Position numbers and translations under genes: made by a program. A DNA stretch of 5,639 bases, taken from Caulobacteraceae bacterium (lineage in GTDB: Bacteria; Pseudomonadota; Alphaproteobacteria; Caulobacterales; Caulobacteraceae). This document shows positions 1-5,639 of the stretch, in pieces. The notes under the pieces were generated by a model. The model saw only the letters and a list, made by a program, of their open reading frames with translations. It was not told the origin of the DNA and made no database searches. The stretch is from positions 1-5,639 of the forward strand of contig CANMXH010000146.1 of the NCBI GenBank assembly GCA_947501315.1, given 5' to 3'. Every line of letters starts with the position of its first letter. The first letter of the stretch is position 1.

Positions 1-1530
1 CGCACGGCGGATGAGCACGACCTGGACCTGCACCCGGACGCCTTCTCGGCCGTCAGCCGGTCCCTGTCGCTGGTGACGCCCTCCCTGCGGCGCGACCCGG
101 AGGCCACGCGCGCCTTCCTGGACATACTGGCGCACGGCCAGCGGCCCTATCGGGTGCTGAGCCTGATGAACGAGACCGGTCTGCTGGGCCGGTTCCTGCC
201 CGAATGGGGCCGGATCGTCGGCCAGACCCAGTTCAACATGTATCACGCCTATACGGTCGACGAGCACACGCTGCAGGCCATCGGCATCATCAATGACATC
301 TGGCGCGGCAAGCTTAAGGCCGACCATCCATCCTCATCCGAGATCGTGCACCGGATCGACGATTTCGAGGCCCTGATGCTGGCCATGCTTTTGCACGACG
401 TCGGCAAGGGCGGTGACCGCGGCCAGCTTGAAGACGGTGCCATCGCGGCGCGTCGCGCCTGCGACCGGTTGGGGCTCGACCCACGGCGGACCGAGTTCGT
501 GGTCTGGCTTGTGCGCAACCATCTCGCTCTCAGCGACTATGCCCAGAAACGCGACGTGTCGGACCCGGCGACGGTCAAGGCCTTCACCCGACTGGTGGGG
601 GATCCGGAGCGGTTGCGGACGCTGCTGATCCTCACTGTGGCCGACATCCGCGCCGTCGGGCCGGGCGTCTGGAACGCCTGGAAGGGCAACCTCATCCGCG
701 ACCTTTACCAACGCACCGAGGGCGTGTTTCGCGGGGAGGATGTGACCCACGCCGACCCGCTGGACGACTATCCCGACCTGGTCGCCCGGGCCCGGATGAA
801 GGGCGCCGCCGCCGAGGTCCTGATGGTGCGGGATGACGCGGCGGGGGAACATCCCGCCACCCGCGTCGCCGTCGCCGCGCGCGACCGGCCGGGGCTGTTC
901 GTCGATCTGGCCGGTGCCCTTGCCGGTGCCGGGGCGGATGTCGTCGGTGCCCGGGTGGCGACCGCAGCGGACGGGACGGCCCTGGACGTGTTCGAGCTCC
1001 AGGACGGCGGCGGCGCGCCCTATGGCCAGGCCGAGCCACGGCGCCTGACCCGGCTCATTGCCGCGCTGGAGGCCTCCGCACAGGGGGGCGTCCGGATCGC
1101 GCCGGCCCCGGTTGCGACACCCAGTCCGCGACGGGCCGCCTTCGACGTCCGGCCGACCATCATTGTCGATCTGGATGAAAGCCCCGACGCCGCCGTGGTC
1201 GAGGTGTCCGGTGCCGACCGGCCGGGTCTGCTGGCCGACCTCGCGCGCGTGCTGGCCGACAATGGCCTGTCGATCCGCTCGGCCCATATCGCCGGCTTCG
1301 GCGAGCGGGCGGTGGACAGCTTCTATGTCACCGACTCCAGGGGCCGGAAACCGAAACCGGGGCCGAAGCTGGAGCGGCTGAGGCTCGAGCTTGAGGCTGT
1401 GCTGGACCGCACAGACCGGGCCGGAACGCGGCTGTCCGCGCCCGTTCGCGCCAGCCTGCGCGATGTCTCTGAAGTCGGACGACGGGGTTCTGTATCAGAC
1501 TCCGTATCGCGCGCGCCGCAAGCAGGATAA
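1..1530 (+). CDS. glnD: Bifunctional uridylyltransferase/uridylyl-removing enzyme GlnD, C-terminal part
   Basis: GlnD uridylylates PII signal proteins when glutamine is low and removes UMP when it is high, so it is the cytoplasmic nitrogen sensor. The frame is open from base 1, so the gene enters from the left. 509 residues are visible of a family length near 900-950, and the N-terminal nucleotidyltransferase domain lies outside the window. The HD (UMP-removing) domain shows His82 and His89 in FHAYTVDEHT-like context (here YHAYTVDEHT), His132-Asp133 in HDVGKG, and Asp215 in LTVADIR, matching the family's metal ligands. Two ACT domains follow, at about residues 288-360 (core ARDRPGLF) and 398-470 (core GADRPGLL); in this family they bind glutamine. 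The GTG at 73 is an internal Val. The last 39 residues, after the second ACT domain, are a Ser/Arg-rich tail; its final ~21 codons have many A/T third positions, unlike the rest of the gene. Identity is secure. Confidence 0.96.
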   Translation, partial: RTADEHDLDLHPDAFSAVSRSLSLVTPSLRRDPEATRAFLDILAHGQRPYRVLSLMNETGLLGRFLPEWGRIVGQTQFNMYHAYTVDEHTLQAIGIINDIWRGKLKADHPSSSEIVHRIDDFEALMLAMLLHDVGKGGDRGQLEDGAIAARRACDRLGLDPRRTEFVVWLVRNHLALSDYAQKRDVSDPATVKAFTRLVGDPERLRTLLILTVADIRAVGPGVWNAWKGNLIRDLYQRTEGVFRGEDVTHADPLDDYPDLVARARMKGAAAEVLMVRDDAAGEHPATRVAVAARDRPGLFVDLAGALAGAGADVVGARVATAADGTALDVFELQDGGGAPYGQAEPRRLTRLIAALEASAQGGVRIAPAPVATPSPRRAAFDVRPTIIVDLDESPDAAVVEVSGADRPGLLADLARVLADNGLSIRSAHIAGFGERAVDSFYVTDSRGRKPKPGPKLERLRLELEAVLDRTDRAGTRLSAPVRASLRDVSEVGRRGSVSDSVSRAPQAG

Positions 1531-1562
1531 GCGCTGCTTCAAACCTCTTCATCGAGCCCCTG

Positions 1563-3158
1563 ATGAGCCTCGCCCGAAACACCCTGGTGCAAGCAACCCT
1601 GACCCTGGGAAGTCGGGTGCTCGGCTTCGTCCGCGACATGGCTCTGGCTGCCCGGTTCGGCCAGGGGCCGATGATGGACGCCTTCACCACGGCGCTGATG
1701 CTGCCCAACCTGTTTCGGCGACTGTTCGCCGAGGGTGCCTTCGCCCAGGCCTTCGTGCCGGTCTATGGCGGCGTCCGCGCCCGCGAGGGCGAAGCGGCGG
1801 CAGCGGTAACGGCGTCGGAGGCCATGTCCTTCATGCTCGCCGTGGTCGCCGGCTTCTGCATCGTGCTGCAGATACTGATGCCATGGATCATGCCGTGGCT
1901 GCTCTCGGCCTATCGGGGCCAGCCGGAGATCATGACGGTGGCGGTGACCGCCACCCAGATCGCCATGCCCTATCTGGCCTGCATGACCGTAGCCTCCCTG
2001 CTGTCGGGCGTGCTCAATACCGGCGGCCGGTTCGCCCTGTCCGCGGGCGTGCCGGTGTTCCTGAACCTGTGCACCCTCGCCCCCCTGCTGGCGGCCTGGT
2101 TCATACCCGCAAGCCAGCCGCAGGTACTGTTGTGGGTCACCGCCGCCGTGACCGTCTCCGGCCTGATCCAGGCGGGGCTGCTGTGGTGGGGCGTACAGCG
2201 GCTGGGGATCACCCTCCGCCTGTCCTGGCCGCAGCTGACGCCCAATGTGAAGCGGGCCCTCGCCCTCGCCGTGCCGGGCGCGATGGCCGGCGGGGCGATG
2301 CAGGTCAACTCCGTGGTCAGCCAGATGCTGGCGGGATCCGACGAGGGGGCACGGTCGGTGCTGTACAACGCCGACCGCCTCTATCAGCTGCCGCTGGGCC
2401 TGATCGGGGTCGCCATCGGACTGGCGCTGGTGCCGCGACTGACCCGGGCCTTCGTCACCGATGATCACGAGGGCGGGCGCAAGACGCTGGATGACGGCAT
2501 CACCCTGGCCATGGCCTTCACCCTGCCCGCGGCAGTGGCCCTGTTCGTCATTCCCTTCTTCATCATCGATGCGACCGTGACCCGCGGGGCCTTTACCAGC
2601 GCCGATGCGGCCCGGACCGCCGATGTGCTGCGCCAGTTCGCCTGGGGCGTGCCCGCCTTCGTTCTGGCCAAGGTGCTGACACCGCCCTTCTTCGCCCGCG
2701 AGGACACCCGTCGGCCAATGATCTATGCCGTGGCTGCCGTCGTATTCACCATCGTGGTCGGGGCGGGCCTGTTCTTCTGGCTCTCGCGAATTGGCGTCGA
2801 CGGCGTGCTGGGGCTCGCCGTCGCCACCAGCCTGTCAGCCTGGATCAATGTCTCACTGCTTGCAGGCACCCTCATGCGCGAGGACGCCTGGCGGCCGTCG
2901 CCGGCCTTTCTGTCGCGTCTGTCCCGTGTCCTGGCCGCCAGCGCCGTCATGGCGGCCCTGCTGGTCCTCGCCGGTATGGGCTATGACACCCTCAGCCGGG
3001 TCCTGCTGACCAAGGAGATCGCCGTCCTGATCGTCTGCGGTGCCGGGGGCCTTGTCTATGCCGCCTGCATCGTGCTTTTCCGCGCCGTCAGCGTGTCCGA
3101 ACTCAAGGCGTCGCTGAAGCGTGAACCCGGCGCAGCAACGCCGACCGGACTCGATTGA
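1563..3158 (+). CDS. murJ: Lipid II flippase MurJ (MviN family)
   Basis: MurJ is an inner-membrane protein of the MOP exporter superfamily that flips lipid II to the periplasmic face for peptidoglycan synthesis. The 531-residue product has the usual family length and alternating hydrophobic segments along its whole length, consistent with about 14 helices. The N-terminus carries the family signature SRVLGFVRD (17-25) and PNLFRRLFAEGAFAQAFVP (48-66). Residues known to be essential in E. coli MurJ are present at near-identical positions: Arg18, Arg24, Asp39, Arg52, and Arg272 in YNADRL (equivalent to E. coli Arg270). The ATG start at 1563 is chosen because this signature begins at the same distance from it as in E. 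coli. There is no clear Shine-Dalgarno sequence upstream, only a weak CGAG. It lies 32 bases after glnD and its TGA overlaps the trpS ATG by one base. Confidence 0.95.
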   Translation: MSLARNTLVQATLTLGSRVLGFVRDMALAARFGQGPMMDAFTTALMLPNLFRRLFAEGAFAQAFVPVYGGVRAREGEAAAAVTASEAMSFMLAVVAGFCIVLQILMPWIMPWLLSAYRGQPEIMTVAVTATQIAMPYLACMTVASLLSGVLNTGGRFALSAGVPVFLNLCTLAPLLAAWFIPASQPQVLLWVTAAVTVSGLIQAGLLWWGVQRLGITLRLSWPQLTPNVKRALALAVPGAMAGGAMQVNSVVSQMLAGSDEGARSVLYNADRLYQLPLGLIGVAIGLALVPRLTRAFVTDDHEGGRKTLDDGITLAMAFTLPAAVALFVIPFFIIDATVTRGAFTSADAARTADVLRQFAWGVPAFVLAKVLTPPFFAREDTRRPMIYAVAAVVFTIVVGAGLFFWLSRIGVDGVLGLAVATSLSAWINVSLLAGTLMREDAWRPSPAFLSRLSRVLAASAVMAALLVLAGMGYDTLSRVLLTKEIAVLIVCGAGGLVYAACIVLFRAVSVSELKASLKREPGAATPTGLD

Positions 3159-4204
3159 TGACTGAAGCCGCTCCCAACCTCGCTCCCGCCTATTCCGGCC
3201 CCCGCCGCATCCTGTCCGGCATCCAGGCCTCGGGCGCCCTGCATCTGGGCAACTACCTCGGGGCCCTGAAGCGGTTCACCCAGCTGCAGGACACGGGCGC
3301 GCCCTGTTTCCTGTTCGTCGCCGATCTGCATGCCATTACCGTCTGGCAGGATCCGGCCCTGCTGACCGCCCAGACCCGTGAGATCGCCGCCGCCTATCTG
3401 GCGTCCGGCCTCGATCCGGCGCGCTCGGTGATCTTCCCCCAGTCGGCGGTGCGGGCCCATTCCGAACTGGCCTGGATCCTCAACTGCGTCGCCCGCCTCG
3501 GCTGGCTGGACCGGATGACCCAGTTCAAGGAGAAGTCGGGCAAGCACAAGGAACGCTCCAGCGTCGGCCTCTACACCTATCCGGTGCTGCAGGCGGCCGA
3601 CATCCTGCTGTACAAGGCCACCGAGGTGCCGACCGGCGAGGACCAGAAGCAGCATCTGGAACTGACCCGCGACATCGCCGCCAAATTCAACAACGACTTC
3701 AACGCACCCGGCTTCTTCCCCCTGCCCGAGCCCCTGACCCAGGGTCCGGCCCCGCGGGTCATGAGCCTGCGTGACGGCGCGGCCAAGATGAGCAAGTCCG
3801 ATCCGTCGGACCAGTCGCGCATCAATCTGACCGATGACGCCGACACCATCGTGGCCAAGATCCGCAAGGCCCGCACCGACCCCGACGCACTGCCCGAGAC
3901 GCTGGAAGGCCTCGAGGGCCGCGCCGAGGCGAAGAACCTGGTCACCATCTATGCTGCCCTCGCCGACATCAGCCGCGAGGCGGTGCTGGCGCAGTTCGCC
4001 GGTCAGGGTTTCGGCGCCTTCAAGCCCGCGCTGGCCGACCTCGCCGTCGCCTCCATGGCCCCGGTCAGCGCCGAGATGCGCCGGCTGATGGCTGATCCGA
4101 CCGAAATCGACCGCGTCCTCAGGGACGGTGCCGAACGGGCCGCCGCCATCGCTGATCCGGTCGTGGATGAGGTCAAGAAGATCGTGGGCTTCTGGAGGGC
4201 GTGA
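3158..4204 (+). CDS. trpS: Tryptophanyl-tRNA synthetase
   Basis: A class I aminoacyl-tRNA synthetase that attaches tryptophan to tRNA(Trp) in the cytoplasm, using ATP. The 348-residue protein has the family's normal length. The Rossmann fold starts with SGIQASGALHLGNYLGAL, containing the HIGH-type motif HLGN (29-32). The family motif GEDQKQHLELTRDIA is at 160-174 and KMSKS at 210-214, so the catalytic core is complete. The start is read as ATG 3158, which overlaps the murJ TGA as TGATG. A TTG in frame at 3155 would add one residue but has no better support. No Shine-Dalgarno sequence precedes either start, so translation probably depends on ribosomes finishing murJ. The 3' end contains a strong ribosome binding site for the next gene. 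Confidence 0.97.
   Translation: MTEAAPNLAPAYSGPRRILSGIQASGALHLGNYLGALKRFTQLQDTGAPCFLFVADLHAITVWQDPALLTAQTREIAAAYLASGLDPARSVIFPQSAVRAHSELAWILNCVARLGWLDRMTQFKEKSGKHKERSSVGLYTYPVLQAADILLYKATEVPTGEDQKQHLELTRDIAAKFNNDFNAPGFFPLPEPLTQGPAPRVMSLRDGAAKMSKSDPSDQSRINLTDDADTIVAKIRKARTDPDALPETLEGLEGRAEAKNLVTIYAALADISREAVLAQFAGQGFGAFKPALADLAVASMAPVSAEMRRLMADPTEIDRVLRDGAERAAAIADPVVDEVKKIVGFWRA
4194..4199 (+). promoter_or_regulatory. Strong ribosome binding site for the PCuAC-like gene
   Basis: GGAGGG lies inside the last codons of trpS. It leaves 4 bases before the ATG at 4204 but only 1 before the in-frame GTG at 4201, so it favours the ATG as the start. It is the clearest Shine-Dalgarno sequence at any of the three gene starts in the window, which suggests this gene is translated independently as well as by coupling to trpS. 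Confidence 0.7.
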
Positions 4205-4872
4205 TGCTGGCGCTGATCTGGGCACTCGTCGCCGCGCCTCTTGTGCAGGACGCAGCGACCGAAACACCGACGTCGGCCCGGAGCGGAGACCTGACCGTGT
4301 CGCAGGGTGCCATGATGGCCTGGAGCGTGAACGGCGGCCTCGGCGGCCAGTTGACGGTTCTGGTCGATAACGCCGGCACCGGAACGGACCGGATTTTGTC
4401 CATGACCACGCCCTCGGGGACGGTCGGCGACGTCGGCGTCTATCCGGTCGTCAACGGTCGCGGCGAACGCGCGTCGGATGGCGACATGTCGATCCATCCC
4501 GGCCGGACCGGTGTGTTGGCGGAGCTGACCGATCTCGCCTCGGGCTTGCCGGCACCGGTGCTGACCACGGTCACCATCACCTTCGAGCAGGCCGGCGAGG
4601 TCACTGTTCAGGCCATGCCGGCTTCACCCGCCCCGCCGTCGCCACCGCGTCAGGCGACGCGGTCCAGCCGGGCGATGAAGAAGCCGTCCAGCCCTCCCTT
4701 TTCCGCCCACATCGACGGCAGGATGCGCAGCCAGCCCTCGGGTGTCAGCGCCTCTGACGGTGCACCGACGACCGCCGGGTCCGCAGGGGCCGTCCTGAAG
4801 GCCGGGTTGCGGCGCAGGAAGGCGATGATCTGGGTCTCGCCCTCCTCGCGTTCGAGCGAACAGACGCAATAG
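4204..4872 (+). CDS. PCuAC-like (DUF461) exported protein with degenerate copper site and antisense-derived tail
   Basis: The 222-residue frame begins with a short hydrophobic stretch (LALIWALVAAPLV, residues 2-14) that may be a signal peptide, although its n-region has no Lys or Arg. Residues about 29-139 resemble the periplasmic copper chaperone PCuAC fold: LTVLVDNAGTGTDRILS, then DGDMSIHPG, then a closing VTITFEQAGEVTV. Known members carry copper on an HxM near the first strands and a second HxM after the PG turn. Here the corresponding places read VGVYPV (77-82) and RTGVLAEL (101-108), with neither His nor Met, so copper binding by the usual site is doubtful. From about residue 140 the sequence is Pro/Ser/Arg-rich, and from base 4650 it is the antisense of rsmB. 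The functional protein may end in effect near residue 145. It starts in a TGATG overlap with trpS. Domain call moderate, function uncertain. Confidence 0.6.
   Translation: MLALIWALVAAPLVQDAATETPTSARSGDLTVSQGAMMAWSVNGGLGGQLTVLVDNAGTGTDRILSMTTPSGTVGDVGVYPVVNGRGERASDGDMSIHPGRTGVLAELTDLASGLPAPVLTTVTITFEQAGEVTVQAMPASPAPPSPPRQATRSSRAMKKPSSPPFSAHIDGRMRSQPSGVSASDGAPTTAGSAGAVLKAGLRRRKAMIWVSPSSRSSEQTQ
4637..4663. other. GC-rich hairpin with competing alternative at the convergent gene junction
   Basis: ACCGCGTC (4644-4651) pairs perfectly with GACGCGGT (4656-4663) around a 4-base loop AGGC. The stem includes part of the rsmB stop codon (4650-4652). A second, mutually exclusive stem pairs CGTCGCC (4637-4643) with GGCGACG (4653-4659). 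No T-tract follows on either strand, so this is not a standard intrinsic terminator. The position between convergent genes makes a role in ending or pausing transcription from either side possible. In GC-rich DNA such pairings also arise by chance, and the bases are partly fixed by the coding sequence. Confidence 0.35.
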
Positions 4873-5639
4873 ACGAGCCGTCCGCCCGGCTTCACGCGTT
4901 CCGCGGCGGCGTCGAGCAGCCGGTGCTGGACGTCGGCCAGTTTGGCCACGTCGGCGGGCTTGGTCGCCCGCAGGACTTCGGGATTGCGACGGAAGGTGCC
5001 GGTGGCGGTGCAGGGAGCGTCGAGCAGCACGGCGTCGAAGGTGCGCGGGTCGTCCCAGTCCTCGGCCGGGACGGCCACAACCTCGGCGGACAGGCCGGTG
5101 CGGGCGAGATTCGCGCGCAGCCGGTCCAGTCGCTTGTCCGACCGGTCCAGCGCCACAACCGAGGCACCCGAGGCCGCGATCTGCAGCGTCTTGCCGCCGG
5201 GCGCGGCGCAGAAATCAACGATGGACTCGCTGGTCGTCGGCGCCAGCAGTCGGACCGGCACGGCGGCGGCGGCGTCCTGGACCCACCAGATTCCGTCCTC
5301 GAACCCCGGCCAGGTCGACAGGTCGCCGCGCCGGCCCGTACGGACGGTGTTTCCGGTCATCACCTCGCCGTCCAGCGCCTCGGCCACGGCGGCGGCATCG
5401 ACCTCGGGCTTCAGGCTCAGGTCGGTTGCCGGTTCTTCCCGCGCCGCCAGGGCCAGACCGGTCAGGGTCGCCTCGCCATAGGTGGCGCGCCAGCGGGCGG
5501 CCAGCCATTCGGGCAGGTTGGATTCGGCGGTCGTCAGGCCGGGCCCCTCGCGCTCAATGCCGCGCAGCACGGCGTTGACGAGGTTTTTGTAGGGCCGGGT
5601 CTTGACCTCACGCTCGGCCAGTTTCACCGCCGTCGAGAC
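4650..5639 (-). CDS. rsmB: 16S rRNA (cytosine-967-C5) methyltransferase RsmB, C-terminal part
   Basis: RsmB (Sun/Fmu family) methylates C967 of 16S rRNA using S-adenosylmethionine. The frame is open to the right edge, so the 5' end lies outside. 329 residues are visible of about 430, and part of the N-terminal NusB-like RNA-binding domain is missing. Its end is visible as KNLVNAVLRG. The GTG at 5627-5625 is an internal Val within that domain, not a start. The methyltransferase domain shows the SAM-binding motif DFCAAPGGKT (visible residues 142-151), motif IV DAPCTATG with Cys210, and motif VI YCVCSLEREEGE with Cys260. The two cysteines are the pair used by RNA m5C methyltransferases. The protein ends DGFFIARLDRVA, as is usual for the family. 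The last 223 bases are antisense to the open frame of the PCuAC-like gene. RsmF or another m5C methyltransferase is a less likely alternative, given the NusB-like part. Confidence 0.93.
   Translation of the reverse strand, partial: VSTAVKLAEREVKTRPYKNLVNAVLRGIEREGPGLTTAESNLPEWLAARWRATYGEATLTGLALAAREEPATDLSLKPEVDAAAVAEALDGEVMTGNTVRTGRRGDLSTWPGFEDGIWWVQDAAAAVPVRLLAPTTSESIVDFCAAPGGKTLQIAASGASVVALDRSDKRLDRLRANLARTGLSAEVVAVPAEDWDDPRTFDAVLLDAPCTATGTFRRNPEVLRATKPADVAKLADVQHRLLDAAAERVKPGGRLVYCVCSLEREEGETQIIAFLRRNPAFRTAPADPAVVGAPSEALTPEGWLRILPSMWAEKGGLDGFFIARLDRVA

Noticed and set aside
334..1287. A 317-codon open frame on the - strand within glnD.
   Set aside because: Codon-aligned antisense shadow of glnD in GC-rich DNA; low-complexity Gly/Arg/His-rich product with no recognisable motif.
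1520..1539. A 6-base stem AAGCAG/CTGCTT with an 8-base loop spanning the glnD stop codon, considered as a terminator.
   Set aside because: The stem is short and not GC-rich, and no T-tract follows, so it is unlikely to end transcription before murJ.
1391..2464. A 357-codon + strand frame bridging glnD and murJ.
   Set aside because: Arg/Gly/Pro-rich out-of-frame product overlapping two well-identified genes; no motif and no independent start signal.
1539..2468. A 309-codon - strand frame over murJ.
   Set aside because: Gln/His/Gly-rich composition typical of antisense reading of hydrophobic GC-rich codons; murJ explains the region.
3155..3157. TTG as an alternative trpS start.
   Set aside because: It adds only one residue ahead of an ATG that forms a classic TGATG overlap with the murJ stop.
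4201..4203. GTG as an alternative start for the PCuAC-like gene.
   Set aside because: It would sit only one base from the GGAGGG ribosome binding site; the ATG at 4204 has workable spacing.
3056..4267. A 403-codon open frame on the - strand across trpS.
   Set aside because: It is the exact reverse-complement frame of trpS codons, stays open because TTA, CTA and TCA codons are rarely used, and its product has no recognisable domain. trpS itself is unmistakable.
5584..5588. Run of five T on the + strand, considered as a terminator tail.
   Set aside because: It lies inside rsmB coding sequence (Lys/Asn codons on the - strand), and no + strand transcript or preceding strong hairpin is evident.
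1..5639. Search for a defence system, mobile element, CRISPR array or tRNA gene.
   Set aside because: No direct repeat array, transposase, integrase, tRNA-like cloverleaf or toxin-antitoxin pair is visible; the window is ordinary core genome apart from the small gene.

Overview
The window is a gene-dense, very GC-rich stretch of bacterial chromosome. It carries five genes, two of them cut by the window edges. Four are housekeeping genes: glnD (3' part), murJ and trpS on the + strand, and rsmB (3' part) on the - strand. A small secreted PCuAC-like gene lies between trpS and rsmB. The order glnD-murJ(mviN)-trpS is a known arrangement in Alphaproteobacteria. Together with the GC-rich third codon positions and the protein sequences, this suggests an alphaproteobacterium, possibly of the Caulobacterales (a Brevundimonas-like organism). 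The genus is a guess from general familiarity and was not tested by a search.

Layout. Positions 1-1530 hold the C-terminal half of GlnD, with the HD domain and two ACT domains. A 32-base gap (1531-1562) follows. MurJ, the lipid II flippase, runs 1563-3158. TrpS (tryptophanyl-tRNA synthetase) runs 3158-4204, and the PCuAC-like gene starts at 4204. Both of these junctions are TGATG stop/start overlaps, so murJ, trpS and the small gene look translationally coupled in one operon, perhaps including glnD. RsmB (16S rRNA m5C methyltransferase) runs leftwards from the right edge to a stop at 4650-4652. It converges on the PCuAC-like gene, whose open frame continues 223 bases into the antisense of rsmB. 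No stretch above 300 bases lacks a gene. I saw no tRNA, rRNA, mobile element, CRISPR array or integration scar.

How the genes relate. GlnD senses nitrogen status through glutamine, MurJ supplies cell-wall precursor, TrpS charges tRNA and RsmB matures the ribosome. They share growth-related roles but not one pathway. I found no new multi-gene system here. The points most worth a second look are local: the PCuAC-like protein has lost the expected copper ligands, its reading frame runs through into antisense rsmB, a GC-rich hairpin with a competing alternative pairing sits exactly at the rsmB stop, and the last ~21 codons of glnD have codon use unlike the rest of the gene.
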